DNA of 64,000 nucleotides from Phenylobacterium conjunctum (GTDB lineage Bacteria; Pseudomonadota; Alphaproteobacteria; Caulobacterales; Caulobacteraceae), in assembly GCF_042679085.1 (NCBI RefSeq), contig NZ_JBHTLQ010000008.1, positions 52,082 through 116,081 on the forward strand. The letters are read 5' to 3'. The translations under genes and the position numbers were made by a program. The notes under the pieces are model-generated. The model was given only the letters and a program-made list of their open reading frames with translations, was not told the origin of the DNA and made no database searches. Positions within the stretch are counted from its first letter, which is position 1, and each line of letters begins with the position of its first letter. Below are positions 49,814-58,584 of the stretch, one piece after another.

Positions 49814-50649
49814 CAGGCGGCCCGCTGCAGGTCGCGCAGGGGGGCGTAGCTGATCAGGATGACGCCGAGCTTAGCGGCCAGCACCCTCAAGCCGGGATCG
49901 AGGGCGCAGGCCAGGTCATCCACCCGGATATCGGCGTGCTTGGGATCGCAGTCGCGAAGTTCGGGGCCGTCCTCGCTGGGGTGGATATAGACCTCGGTGA
50001 CGCCGGGCCGCAGGTTGCGCAGGATCTTCTCCAGGGCCGGGATGGCCGGGCGGCCCCAGGTGGTCGTCATGTGGTCGGGGAAGACGCGGCCGGCCTCGGC
50101 GGCGCGGGCGCGGCCGGGGAAGCCGATCTGGGCCTCGGCGGGTTGGCCCCAGACCCGAAGCGGCAGGTCGTAGTCGCAGGCCAGCTTGAGGTAGAGGTCG
50201 AAATAGCGCGGCTCGACCTGCATGGTCCCCATGTGGGCGTCCAGGTGGGTGACGTCGACGCCCCAGGCCAGGGCCTGGTCGACCTGGGCCCGGCATTCGG
50301 CCTCGACCTCTGCCAGGTCGGCCTTGGCCCACACCGCCTCGGCCGTGAGCGGCATGAAGCCCTCATCGTCGTGGAGGCTGGAGCCGCCGGTCAGGGCCCG
50401 CCAGCGCAGGCCTGGGTATTCGCAGGTGAGGGTCAGGTGGACGCCGATCCCGCCCTCAGGCGCGCGGCGCACGCCGTCCAGGGCCCAGGGGCAGGGGACC
50501 ATCAGGGTGGTGCTGGTGGCGATCCCGTCTGCCATGGCCGCGCGGATCGCCCGATTGGCGGCGCTGGTGGCCCCCAGGTCGTCGCAGTTGATGATCAGCA
50601 GCCGGGCGTCGGCCGCATGGCCCAGGCGTTCGGCGAGCGTTGCGGCCAT
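49813..50649 (-). CDS. ChbG/HpnK (YdjC)-family carbohydrate deacetylase
   Basis: The 278-residue protein matches the YdjC superfamily: LIINCDDLGATSAANRAIRAAMADGIATSTTLMVPC contains the first metal Asp pair, and GVDVTHLDAHMGTMQVEPRYF carries the HxDxH motif. Members remove acetyl groups from chito-oligosaccharides or hopanoid glucosamine. The linked acetyltransferase supports an amino-sugar substrate, but which one is unknown. It is downstream of hemF by 43 bases on the opposite side, same strand. Confidence 0.85.
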   Translation of the reverse strand: MAATLAERLGHAADARLLIINCDDLGATSAANRAIRAAMADGIATSTTLMVPCPWALDGVRRAPEGGIGVHLTLTCEYPGLRWRALTGGSSLHDDEGFMPLTAEAVWAKADLAEVEAECRAQVDQALAWGVDVTHLDAHMGTMQVEPRYFDLYLKLACDYDLPLRVWGQPAEAQIGFPGRARAAEAGRVFPDHMTTTWGRPAIPALEKILRNLRPGVTEVYIHPSEDGPELRDCDPKHADIRVDDLACALDPGLRVLAAKLGVILISYAPLRDLQRAA

Positions 50650-50692
50650 GGCGTGTCCTCCCTTTGCGAGGAAGGAAGCACGCCTTCGCAGC

Positions 50693-51571
50693 CTAGGTCC
50701 AGGCGACCATGGGCGGCATGGAGGACAGGATGGTCTCGATATTGCCGCCGGCCTTCAGCCCGAACATGGTCCCGCGGTCGTAGAGCAGGTTGAACTCCAC
50801 ATAGCGGCCGCGGCGGACCAGCTGTTCCTGGCGGTCGGCCTCGGTCCAGGGCTCGTTCATGCGGTGGCGGACGATCTTCGGATAGACGTCTAGGAAGGCC
50901 TCGCCCACGGCGCGGGTGAAGGCGAAGTCCTTCTCGAAGTCGCCGGTGTTGTGCCGGTCGTAGAAGATGCCGCCGATGCCGCGCGGCTCCTTGCGGTGGG
51001 GCAGGTAGAAGTACTCATCGCACCAGGCCTTGTACTTGCCGTGCCATTCCGGATCGAAGGGATCGCAGGCGGCTTTCATCGCCGCATGGAACAGGACCGC
51101 GTCCTCGGCCTCCTGGCTGCGCTGGCGGTCCAGCATCGGCGTCAGGTCAGCGCCGCCGCCGAACCAGCTGACCGCCGTCGACAGGAACCGGGTGTTCATG
51201 TGCACGGTCGGCACCCGCGGCGAGACCGGGTGGATGATCAGGCTGATGCTGGCCGAGACGTAGGACGGATCGACATCCGCGCCCGGCATCTGGGCCGCCA
51301 TCTCCGGGGAGAACCGCGCGGTGGCCGCCGAGGTGTGCACGCCGGCCTTCTCGAACAGCCGGCCCTTGAAGTGGCCGCCGATCCCGCCGCCGGTTCCGGT
51401 CTCGCGGGTCCAGGGCCGCAGGTCGAACTTGCCGGCCTCGCCGATATAGAGTTCCGGCGGGGCCTCGTCCTCCAGCCGCTCCAGCTCGGCGACGATGCGG
51501 GTCTGCAGGTCCTCGAACCAGGCCTTGGCCCGGACGCGGCGCTCTTCGATCTCAGGCGTGATGTTGCTCAT
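50693..51571 (-). CDS. hemF: Oxygen-dependent coproporphyrinogen III oxidase
   Basis: HemF makes protoporphyrinogen IX in aerobic haem synthesis. The 292-residue length is normal. Family blocks are clear: FKGRLFEKAGVHTSAATA-F, VHMNTRFLSTAVSWFGGGADLTPM, HRKEPRGIGGIFYD and RGRYVEFNLLYDRGTMFGLKAGGNIETILSSMPP near the C-terminus. Its ATG overlaps the trmL TGA by four bases, so the pair is translationally coupled. Haem supply suits the nearby cytochrome bc1 operon. Confidence 0.96.
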   Translation of the reverse strand: MSNITPEIEERRVRAKAWFEDLQTRIVAELERLEDEAPPELYIGEAGKFDLRPWTRETGTGGGIGGHFKGRLFEKAGVHTSAATARFSPEMAAQMPGADVDPSYVSASISLIIHPVSPRVPTVHMNTRFLSTAVSWFGGGADLTPMLDRQRSQEAEDAVLFHAAMKAACDPFDPEWHGKYKAWCDEYFYLPHRKEPRGIGGIFYDRHNTGDFEKDFAFTRAVGEAFLDVYPKIVRHRMNEPWTEADRQEQLVRRGRYVEFNLLYDRGTMFGLKAGGNIETILSSMPPMVAWT

Positions 51572-52029
51572 GGGACGAGGGGCTTAGGCATTTGGCCAGT
51601 CTGGCGCAACGCCTCGGACACCGCGATGGCGGCCGAGACGGTCACGTTCAGGGAGCGGCGGCCGGGCATCAGCGGGATGAAGACCCGCTCATCGCAGGCG
51701 TCGTGCACATCGTCGGGCACGCCAGCGCTCTCGCGGCCGAACAGAAGGGCGTCGTCAGGGCGGAAGGCGAAATCGCCGAAGGGCTGGGCGCCTTTTGTGG
51801 TGAAAAGCACGATCCGTCCGGGGGCTTCACGGCGGAAATCCGCCCATCCAGGGTGGCGTTTCACCTCCGCAGGTTCCCCATAATCCATGGCCGCGCGGCG
51901 GATTCCCTTGTCCGACAGGGGGAAGCCGCAGGGCTCGATCACATGCACCGGGACCCCCAGGCAGGCCCCGAGACGAAGGGCCGCGCCAAGGTTTTGCGGA
52001 ATGTCCGGTTGAAAAAGCGCCATGAGCAT
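51568..52029 (-). CDS. trmL: tRNA (cytidine(34)-2'-O)-methyltransferase TrmL
   Basis: TrmL is a SPOUT methyltransferase that modifies the wobble base of some leucine tRNAs. The 153-residue form starts at the ATG at 52029 (MLMALFQPDIPQNLGAALRL), the usual family start; the frame stays open further upstream but that part is not family-like. The C-terminal knot carries LLFGRESAGVP and IPLMPGRRSLNVTVSAAIAVSEALRQ, the SAM-binding signature. It overlaps hemF by four bases and is divergent from petA. Confidence 0.92.
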   Translation of the reverse strand: MLMALFQPDIPQNLGAALRLGACLGVPVHVIEPCGFPLSDKGIRRAAMDYGEPAEVKRHPGWADFRREAPGRIVLFTTKGAQPFGDFAFRPDDALLFGRESAGVPDDVHDACDERVFIPLMPGRRSLNVTVSAAIAVSEALRQTGQMPKPLVP

Positions 52030-52234
52030 TCTAAGCGATCCAGCCACGGGATTTGACGGGGCAAGGGTCGAATCACGGGGGGCCTGAGACGCGTGCGTCT
52101 CCAAGCCCGTTCCGGAACTCGATCCCGCCCCGGTATCGAATTCCGTCAGGGCCTTTACCAGAGCTTCTGGGCGGGTCGAAGACGGGCGTTGGGTCACATT
52201 CATGGCCCCGCCCCAACCGAAGGGTAGCTTTAAG

Positions 52235-52789
52235 GTGGCCGACACCGTCGTGGGCGCAAATCCCGATCCTCATGCCGCGGGCGAAGACCCGAACCGGCGC
52301 GACTTCATTCACATCGCCGCCGCGGTCGCCGCGGTGGGCGCGGCTGGCGGACTCGCCTGGCCGTTCATCGATCAGATGAACCCGGCCGGCGACACCCTGG
52401 CGCTCGCCTCGGTGGAATTCGACCTGACGAAGGTCGAGCTCGGCCAGCAGGTGACGATCAAATGGCGGGGCAAGCCGCTGTTCATCCGGCGGCGGACCGG
52501 CAAGGAGATCGCCGCGGCGATCGCCGACGACAAGGCCGCCCTGCGTGACCCGCAGACCGATGAAGAGCGTCACAAGCCCGGCAAGGCCGAGTGGCTGATC
52601 CTCGTGGGCACCTGCACCCACCTGGGCTGCGTGCCGACCTTCGGCGGCGGCGACTTCGGCGGCTGGTTCTGCCCCTGCCACGGTTCGCACTACGACACCT
52701 CCGGCCGGATCCGTAAGGGGCCCGCGCCGAAGAACCTGGCCGTGCCGGAATACACCTTCCTGTCTGACACCAAGGTCAAGGTGGGCTGA
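52235..52789 (+). CDS. petA: Cytochrome bc1 Rieske iron-sulfur subunit
   Basis: This is the Rieske protein of ubiquinol-cytochrome c reductase in the inner membrane. The 184-residue form from GTG 52235 (MADT...) has a Tat-type signal anchor NRRDFIHIAAAVAAVGAAGG. The two cluster-ligand boxes are CTHLGC (about 127-132) and CPCHGS (about 146-151), followed by the pro-loop KGPAPKNL. An upstream ATG at 52202 would add 11 residues and cannot be excluded. It is the first gene of petABC, six bases before petB. Confidence 0.96.
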   Translation: MADTVVGANPDPHAAGEDPNRRDFIHIAAAVAAVGAAGGLAWPFIDQMNPAGDTLALASVEFDLTKVELGQQVTIKWRGKPLFIRRRTGKEIAAAIADDKAALRDPQTDEERHKPGKAEWLILVGTCTHLGCVPTFGGGDFGGWFCPCHGSHYDTSGRIRKGPAPKNLAVPEYTFLSDTKVKVG

Positions 52790-52794
52790 GGATC

Positions 52795-54114
52795 ATGAGC
52801 GGACATTCGAATTACGAGCCGAAGACCGGCTTCGAGCGCTGGCTCGACGTGCGCCTTCCCGTCGTGCGCCTGGCGTACGACAGCATGGTGGACTTCCCCA
52901 CCCCGAAGAACCTGAACTACTGGTGGACCTTCGGCGGCATCCTGGCCGTCTGCCTGGTGATCCAGATCGTCACCGGCGTCGTGCTGGCCATGCACTACGT
53001 GCCGCACGTCGACTACGCCTTCAATTCCGTCGAGCGCATCATGCGCGACGTGAACTACGGTTGGCTGGTGCGCTACATGCACGCCAACGGCGCCTCGATG
53101 TTCTTCATCGCCGTCTACGCCCACATCTTCCGCGGCCTCTACTACGGCTCCTACAAGGCGCCCCGCGAAGTGCTGTGGATCCTGGGCTGCGTGATCTACC
53201 TCCTGATGATGGCCACCGCCTTCATGGGCTACGTTCTGCCCTGGGGTCAGATGTCCTTCCACGGCGCGGTCGTGATCACCAACCTGTTCGGCGCCATCCC
53301 CGTGGTCGGCCCGTCGATCACCACCTGGCTGTGGGGCGGCTTCGCGGTCGATAACCCGACCCTGAACCGGTTCTTCTCGCTGCACTACCTGCTGCCGTTC
53401 ATGATCGCCGGCGTCGTGGTCCTGCACATCTGGGCGCTGCACGTCCCGGGCAACAACAACCCGGCCGGCGTGGAAGTGAAGTCCAAGGCCGACACGGTGC
53501 CCTTCCACCCGTACTACACGGTGAAGGACGGCTTCGCGATCGCCCTGTTCATGGTGATGTTCGCCTGCTTCGTGTTCTTCAACCCGAACGCCCTGGGCGA
53601 CGCGGTGAACTACGTGAAGGGCAACCCGCTGGTGACCCCGGCTCACATCGTGCCCGAATGGTACTTCCTGCCGTTCTACGCGATCCTGCGGGCCATTCCG
53701 GACAAGCTCGGCGGCGTGATCGCCATGTTCGGCGCCATCGCCATGCTGTTCGCCCTGCCGTGGCTCGACACCTCCAAGGTGAAGTCCATGCGCTACCGTC
53801 CGGCGGCCAAGCTGTACTTCCTGATCTTCGTGGTGGCCTGCTTCGTGCTTGGCATCTGCGGCGGCCAGCTGCCCGACAACCAAGTCATCCCGGGCCTGTC
53901 CACCTTCACGCTGATCGACGCCGACCTGAACTCCATGGTCTGGCTGAGCCGCGTGGCCACCCTGTACTACTTCGCCTACTTCCTGATCGTCATGCCGGTC
54001 CTGGGCCTCACCGAGACCCCGCTGCCGCAGCCTGAATCGATCTCGGAGCCGGTGCTGTCCCATCCTGCCAACGCGCCGGCCGGCGCCGCGGCTTCGCCTG
54101 AAAAGAGGGGTTGA
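52795..54114 (+). CDS. petB: Cytochrome b of the bc1 complex
   Basis: The 439-residue cytochrome b carries the two haems b and the quinol sites Qo and Qi. Eight or nine membrane helices are evident. Haem-ligand histidines lie in ANGASMFFIAVYAHIFRGLY and in LHYLLPFMIAGVVVLHIWALH. The Qo-site PEWY motif is in HIVPEWYFLPFYAILR, and GYVLPWGQMSFWGA-like GYVLPWGQMSFHGA is intact. The C-terminal tail (PQPESISEPVLSHPANAP) is the extension common in alphaproteobacteria. It lies between petA and petC. Confidence 0.97.
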   Translation: MSGHSNYEPKTGFERWLDVRLPVVRLAYDSMVDFPTPKNLNYWWTFGGILAVCLVIQIVTGVVLAMHYVPHVDYAFNSVERIMRDVNYGWLVRYMHANGASMFFIAVYAHIFRGLYYGSYKAPREVLWILGCVIYLLMMATAFMGYVLPWGQMSFHGAVVITNLFGAIPVVGPSITTWLWGGFAVDNPTLNRFFSLHYLLPFMIAGVVVLHIWALHVPGNNNPAGVEVKSKADTVPFHPYYTVKDGFAIALFMVMFACFVFFNPNALGDAVNYVKGNPLVTPAHIVPEWYFLPFYAILRAIPDKLGGVIAMFGAIAMLFALPWLDTSKVKSMRYRPAAKLYFLIFVVACFVLGICGGQLPDNQVIPGLSTFTLIDADLNSMVWLSRVATLYYFAYFLIVMPVLGLTETPLPQPESISEPVLSHPANAPAGAAASPEKRG

Positions 54115-54120
54115 GCTCAC

Positions 54121-54966
54121 ATGCTGCGCAAAACTATCGCGCTCGCGGCGCTGGGGCTCGCTGTCTTCGCCACCCCGGCGCTGGCGGCCAGCAGCCACCC
54201 CCTCGAGCCCAAGGAAATGACCTGGGGCTTTGAAGGCCCGTTCGGCAAGTTCGATCAGGCCCAGCTGCAACGGGGCTACAAGATCTATCGGGAGGTCTGC
54301 TCGGCCTGCCACTCGATGGAGCTGATGAGCTTCCGCAACCTGGGTCAGAAGGGCGGACCGTTCTACGACCCGAAGTATCCGAACCCGAACGATAATCCCT
54401 ACGTGAAGGCCATCGCGAAGGATTATCAGATCAACGACATCGACTCCGAGACGGGGGACGTGATCCAGCGTCCCGGCACCTCGGCGGACCGGTTCCCGAA
54501 CCCGTTCCCGAACGAGCCGGCCGCCCGCGCCTCGAACGGGGGCGCTCTGCCGCCGGACCTGTCGAACATGGCGAAGGCCCGCGATGGCGGTCCGCGCTAC
54601 ATCTACTCGCTGCTGACGGGCTTTGTTGAGCCGCCGGAAGGCCTGACCGTTCCGAACGGCCAGCACTACAACCCGTACATGGCCGGTGACGTGAGCGCCT
54701 ACTACAAGGGCAAGCATCACGTGCCGCCGGGCGGCTTCCTGGCCATGGCCCCGCCGCTGGCGACGGACAAGGTCTCCTTCGACGACGGCACGAAGTCGAC
54801 CGTCGAACAGCAGGCCAAGGACGTCACCGCCTTCCTGACCTGGGCTTCCGAGCCCAAGATGGAAGAGCGCAAGGCCTTCGGGATCGCGGCGATCATCTAC
54901 CTGCTGATCCTGTCGGGCATCCTGTACGTCAGCTACAAGCGCATCTGGCGGAACGTCTCCCACTAA
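54121..54966 (+). CDS. petC: Cytochrome c1 of the bc1 complex
   Basis: The 281-residue precursor has a signal peptide cleaved near ALAASS. The haem attachment motif is C60-S-A-C63-H64, and an axial Met candidate lies in FLAMAPPL; most family members have MPPPL here, a small change. A C-terminal membrane anchor (IAAIIYLLILSGILYVSY) faces the cytoplasm with a basic end. It is the last gene of petABC and ends just before a textbook terminator. Confidence 0.97.
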   Translation: MLRKTIALAALGLAVFATPALAASSHPLEPKEMTWGFEGPFGKFDQAQLQRGYKIYREVCSACHSMELMSFRNLGQKGGPFYDPKYPNPNDNPYVKAIAKDYQINDIDSETGDVIQRPGTSADRFPNPFPNEPAARASNGGALPPDLSNMAKARDGGPRYIYSLLTGFVEPPEGLTVPNGQHYNPYMAGDVSAYYKGKHHVPPGGFLAMAPPLATDKVSFDDGTKSTVEQQAKDVTAFLTWASEPKMEERKAFGIAAIIYLLILSGILYVSYKRIWRNVSH

Positions 54967-54991
54967 GGGGCGGTCCATCCGGACGGAGCCA

Positions 54992-55020
54992 GGGCCTCGG
55001 CGAAAGCCGGGGCCCTTTTT
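54992..55020 (+). terminator. Intrinsic terminator of petABC
   Basis: GGGCCTCGGC (54992-55001) pairs with GCCGGGGCCC (55006-55015) across a GAAA tetraloop with one G-U pair, followed by TTTTT. It sits 25 bases after the petC stop. Classic rho-independent structure. Confidence 0.92.
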
Positions 55021-55039
55021 CGTGGCTCAAACTCAGGGA

Positions 55040-55816
55040 TCAGGCGTGCGGCCGAAGGGTGATGCGACGCCGCGGATAGTCGATCCGCAGGTCCCAGCCC
55101 GCGAGCAGGGGCGGCCCAACCGACCCCAGCGCGCCCTCCGGTAATTCCGCCAGCCCGACCGGCAGGTGCTCCCACAGCCGCCCCGACAGGGAGAAGCCCC
55201 GCAGCCAGGCGCGCCAGATCCCGTAGGGCAGGAGTTCGGCGGGCTTCTCCGCGCCAGGCGCCTGGGCCAGGGCTGATGACAGCCGCAAGCCCGTGTCGGC
55301 GCCTGTCGAGACCAGGACGGCGCCGCCCGTGGCCCTCGGCCCGTCCGCCGCGGCGCCGGGCAGGCTGGGCAGGGCGCCGGACAGGCTGAAGCGATAGACC
55401 GCGCCGCCCCTCAAGCTCGGCGCACGGCCTGGCCGCGACAGGCGCACCCGGCAGGGGGCGAAGCGGACATCGACCACATAGTCGCCGAGCACATCGGCCC
55501 CGATGACCCCCGCCACCGGGGTCGGAAAGCTCCAGACGCGGGCGTCGAGGTCGACGACGGCAAGATCCACAGCCCTGCGGGTCATGCCCGCGAGCCGCAC
55601 CTCGCCCCGCAGCGCCTCCGCCGCGATGCCGTCGGTCTGGGCTCGGGTCTCGTGCACCAGGGTCCGGGGCGCGGCGGTGTCGAGAATGTAGTCTCCGGCC
55701 GCCCCGGCCACGACGGCGGGCACAACCACCACCCCCTGGTCGAGGACACAAGCGACCTCGCCGGCATGCGCCCGGGGCGCGACGGCGAGGGCCAGGAGGG
55801 GAAGGAGGCGCTTCAC
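55040..55816 (-). CDS. Retropepsin-like aspartyl protease-family protein
   Basis: The 258-residue secreted protein starts at GTG 55816 with signal peptide KRLLPLLALAVAPRAHAG. The first half follows the retropepsin/gag-pol layout (YILDTAAPRTLVHETRA, then VAGVIGADVLGDYVVDVRF). The usual catalytic motif is DTGA or DSGA; here it is DTAAP, so protease activity is uncertain. A second, weaker motif VSTGADTGLRLSS could be a repeat of the fold. It is alone on the minus strand after petABC. Confidence 0.7.
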   Translation of the reverse strand: MKRLLPLLALAVAPRAHAGEVACVLDQGVVVVPAVVAGAAGDYILDTAAPRTLVHETRAQTDGIAAEALRGEVRLAGMTRRAVDLAVVDLDARVWSFPTPVAGVIGADVLGDYVVDVRFAPCRVRLSRPGRAPSLRGGAVYRFSLSGALPSLPGAAADGPRATGGAVLVSTGADTGLRLSSALAQAPGAEKPAELLPYGIWRAWLRGFSLSGRLWEHLPVGLAELPEGALGSVGPPLLAGWDLRIDYPRRRITLRPHA

Positions 55817-55880
55817 GGCGCTGAGCGTAGCGGGCGCGGGAAGGGGTGAGAAGCACGAGGCCTTGCCACCGCCCATAACT

Positions 55881-55976
55881 CCCTCTCCCCATGACTGGGG
55901 AGAGGGCTGGGGTGAGGGGGGATCCCCAGCGCCAGGTCCCCTCACCCCGACCCTCTCCCCGCATGCGGGGAGAGGG
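55881..55976. repeat. Three-hairpin intergenic palindrome
   Basis: Two outer hairpins, CCCTCTCCCC-ATGACT-GGGGAGAGGG (55881-55906) and CCCTCTCCCC-GCATGC-GGGGAGAGGG (55951-55976), flank arms GGGGTGAGGGG and CCCCTCACCCC that pair with each other. The whole forms a cruciform-like unit, a familiar type in proteobacterial intergenic DNA. A single hairpin of the same kind lies at 42626-42653. Confidence 0.65.
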
Positions 55977-55989
55977 GGGGTAAGCTAAG

Positions 55990-56673
55990 CTAAGCTTCGC
56001 TGCGGCCGCCGCCGTTGCGGGCGAAGACCTGCAGGGTCCGCAGGCGCGCAAGGCGGGCGCTGTCGGGGTGGTAGTCGGCGCGGCGGTCCGAGGCGAAGCC
56101 GTGGCCGGCCTCGTAGAGGTGGAGCGGTACCTCCGGATGGCCCGCGCGGATCTCCTCGACCCGCTCGAGCGGGATGGAGGCGTCGGTCTTGCCGAAGTGC
56201 AGGATGATCGGGACCTTGGGTGTCTCGTCCTTCAGCTCGGTGATCCGGCGGCCGTAATAGGCGCTGGCGGCCGACAGGCCCTGGCAGCGGCAGGCCGCCA
56301 GCCAGGTCGCCGCCCCGCCCCAGCAATAGCCCACGGCGAAGACCGGTGGGCTCAGGGCGTCGATCGCCGCCTGCAGGTCGCCGGCCACCTGGTCCCAGGG
56401 GGAGCTTTGAGAGAACTGCACCCCGCGGGCCACCGCCTCCTGGGTATAGCCCTCGGCGGTGAAGCCCTTCTCCAGCCGGTCGTAGAAGCTGGGGGCGATC
56501 ACCTCGTAGCCGTCCTCGGCGAAGCCGTCGCAGAGTTCGCGGATATGCTCGGTCACCCCGAAGATCTCCTGGATCAGCACCAGGCCGCCCCGGCGGGCGT
56601 CGTCAGGCTTCACATGCCAGGCCGACAGCTCAAAGCCATCGAAGGCGCTTTTCAGGGTGATGAGCTCGCCCAT
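55990..56673 (-). CDS. Dienelactone hydrolase-family protein (copy 1)
   Basis: The 227-residue alpha/beta hydrolase has the DLH layout: LVLIQEIFGVTEHIRELCDGFAEDGYEVIAP at the start and nucleophile Cys117 in GYCWGG. An Asp lies in FGKTDASIP and the His in YEAGHGFASD. DLH enzymes open dienelactones in chloroaromatic breakdown, but many relatives act on other esters. It starts at ATG 56673, two bases after the upstream paralogue stops, so they are one transcript. A C-terminal FARNGGGRSEA tail differs from its neighbour. Confidence 0.9.
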   Translation of the reverse strand: MGELITLKSAFDGFELSAWHVKPDDARRGGLVLIQEIFGVTEHIRELCDGFAEDGYEVIAPSFYDRLEKGFTAEGYTQEAVARGVQFSQSSPWDQVAGDLQAAIDALSPPVFAVGYCWGGAATWLAACRCQGLSAASAYYGRRITELKDETPKVPIILHFGKTDASIPLERVEEIRAGHPEVPLHLYEAGHGFASDRRADYHPDSARLARLRTLQVFARNGGGRSEA

Positions 56674-56675
56674 GG

Positions 56676-57344
56676 TCAGGCGCCCGCGAACAGCTCGAGG
56701 GTCCGTTGCCGGGCCAGTTCGGCGCTCGCCTGGTTCAGGCGCTGCGGGTCCTCGTTGTTGAAGCCGTGGCCGGCGTCTTCGTAGATGTAGACCGGCACGT
56801 TCGGGTTCTTCGCCTGGACCGCGGCCTTGACCTCGTCGGCGGGGATCATGGCGTCCTGGCGGCCCAGGTGGATGATCACCGGGCACTTGGGCGTCTTGTC
56901 CGCATTGGCCTGGACCAGGCTGCCGTAATAGCTGGAGCCGGCGGCGAAGCCGGGGACCTCGCAGGCGGCCAGCCAGGTCAGGGACCCGCCATAGCAGTAG
57001 CCCACCACGAACACCTTGCCGGCGGCGGCCATCGCCGCGCGGCAGGCGTCGATGTCAGAGAGCGCCTGTTCCAGCGGGGTGGCGCGAGCGTGGGTGACGC
57101 CAGCGGTCATGCCCTCGGCGTCATGGCCGGCGGTGAAGCCCGGCTCCCGGCGGTCATAGAGGGAAGGTGCGATGGCCTCGTAGCCCAGGCTCGCCCAACG
57201 GTCGACGTCGCGACGGATGTGCTCGTCGATCCCGAAGATCTCCTGGATCACCACAACGCCGCCCTTGCGCGCGCCAGCCGGCGCGGCGCGATAGACGCCG
57301 AACTCGAAACCGTCGGCGCCCTTAAGCTTGGAATACTCACCCAT
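56676..57344 (-). CDS. Dienelactone hydrolase-family protein (copy 2)
   Basis: The 222-residue DLH-family protein is a paralogue of the gene two bases downstream, sharing the VVVIQEIFGIDEHIRRDVDRWASLGYEAIAPSLYDR start. Nucleophile Cys is in GYCYGG, and the Asp/His partners are in LGRQDAMIP and YEDAGHGFNNED. The two differ at many surface positions and in the segment after the nucleophile, so they may prefer different esters. Both keep all triad residues. The ATG at 57344 starts the pair. Confidence 0.9.
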   Translation of the reverse strand: MGEYSKLKGADGFEFGVYRAAPAGARKGGVVVIQEIFGIDEHIRRDVDRWASLGYEAIAPSLYDRREPGFTAGHDAEGMTAGVTHARATPLEQALSDIDACRAAMAAAGKVFVVGYCYGGSLTWLAACEVPGFAAGSSYYGSLVQANADKTPKCPVIIHLGRQDAMIPADEVKAAVQAKNPNVPVYIYEDAGHGFNNEDPQRLNQASAELARQRTLELFAGA

Positions 57345-57411
57345 GTCGTCCCTCCCGGATCTTGCCGTCTGACATAGGCCGGCGGGCGGGGATGTCCAGC
57401 GGGGAGGGGGC

Positions 57412-58509
57412 CTAGACGTTGAAGCGGAAGTTCATCACGTCGCCGTCCTGGACGACGTACTCCTTGCCTTCCTGGCGGAACTTGCCGGCCTCGCGCGCGC
57501 CGGCTTCGCCCTTGAACTTGATGTAGTCCTCGTAGGCGATGGTCTCGGCGCGGATGAAGCCCTTCTCGAAGTCGGTATGGATGACGCCGGCGGCCTGGGG
57601 GGCGGTGTCGCCCTTGTGGATCTGCCAGGCGCGGGCTTCCTTCGGCCCGACCGTGAAATAGGTCTGCAGGCCCAGCAGGTGATAGGCCTCGCGGATCAGT
57701 TTGTTGAGGCCAGGTTCGGCCAGGCCCAGGGTCTCCAGGAACTCGGTGCGTTCCGCGGGCTCAAGCAGGGCGATCTCGCTCTCGATCTGGGCGGAGATCA
57801 CCACATGGTCGGCGCCGTCGCGCTTGGCGCGCTCGGCGACCTGGTTCGACAGTGCGTTGCCGGTGGCGGCGGAGCCCTCGTCGACATTGGAGACATAGAG
57901 GGCCGGCTTGGAGGTCAAGAGCTGGAGCATGCGCCAGGCCTTCTCGTCCTCGGCCGAGACCTCGGCCTTGCGAGCCGGGCGACCCTCATTGAGCAGCTTC
58001 AGGGCCACCTGGACCAGGCGCAGGGTCTGGGCGCTCTCCTTGTCGCCGGTCTTGGCGCGCTTCTCGAGATTGACGACGCGCTTCTCCAGGCTCTCGAGGT
58101 CGGCCAGCATCAGCTCGGTCTCGATGGTCTCCAGGTCGGCGATCGGGTCGACCTTGCCCTCGACGTGGGTGATGTCGTCGTCGATGAAGCACCGGGCGAC
58201 GAAGGCCACGGCGTCGCAGTCGCGGATGTTGGCCAGGAACTGGTTGCCCAGGCCCTCGCCCTTGGAGGCGCCGCGCACCAGGCCGGCGATGTCCACGAAG
58301 TTGATGCGGGCCGGGATGATCTCCTTGGACGGGATGATCTGGGCCAGGGCTTCCAGGCGCGGCTCGGGCACGGCCACGTCGCCGGTGTTCGGCTCGATGG
58401 TGCAGAACGGATAGTTGGCGGCCTGGGCCGCCGCCGTCTGGGTCAGGGCGTTGAACAGGGTCGACTTGCCCACGTTGGGCAGACCGACGATGGCGACCTT
58501 GAGAGCCAT
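57412..58509 (-). CDS. ychF: Redox-regulated ATPase YchF
   Basis: YchF is an Obg-family P-loop protein that hydrolyses ATP rather than GTP and binds ribosomes. The 365-residue protein has the P-loop GLPNVGKSTLFNAL, FVDIAGLVRGASKGEGLGNQFL, a central coiled coil and a C-terminal TGS domain (TYFTVGPKEARAWQIHKGDTAPQAAGVIHTDFEKGFIRAE). The NKXD specificity motif is absent, replaced by a NVDE-type motif, as in other YchF proteins. Single gene, normal length. Confidence 0.96.
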   Translation of the reverse strand: MALKVAIVGLPNVGKSTLFNALTQTAAAQAANYPFCTIEPNTGDVAVPEPRLEALAQIIPSKEIIPARINFVDIAGLVRGASKGEGLGNQFLANIRDCDAVAFVARCFIDDDITHVEGKVDPIADLETIETELMLADLESLEKRVVNLEKRAKTGDKESAQTLRLVQVALKLLNEGRPARKAEVSAEDEKAWRMLQLLTSKPALYVSNVDEGSAATGNALSNQVAERAKRDGADHVVISAQIESEIALLEPAERTEFLETLGLAEPGLNKLIREAYHLLGLQTYFTVGPKEARAWQIHKGDTAPQAAGVIHTDFEKGFIRAETIAYEDYIKFKGEAGAREAGKFRQEGKEYVVQDGDVMNFRFNV

Positions 58510-58584
58510 GGGGAACCTCGGAAACGGAAGGGCCGTCTTATGGCCAATGGGGGCGGCTTAGGCCAGCGCTTAGAGCGCCAGGCC

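Noticed and set aside
52030..52245. N-terminal extension of TrmL
   Set aside because: The extra ~72 residues are Ser/Thr/Pro-rich, not found in the family and overlap the divergent petA promoter; the ATG at 52029 fits the family start.
52690..54978. A long minus-strand open frame covering petABC
   Set aside because: His/Val/Gly-rich translation with no domain; petABC on the plus strand is unambiguous.
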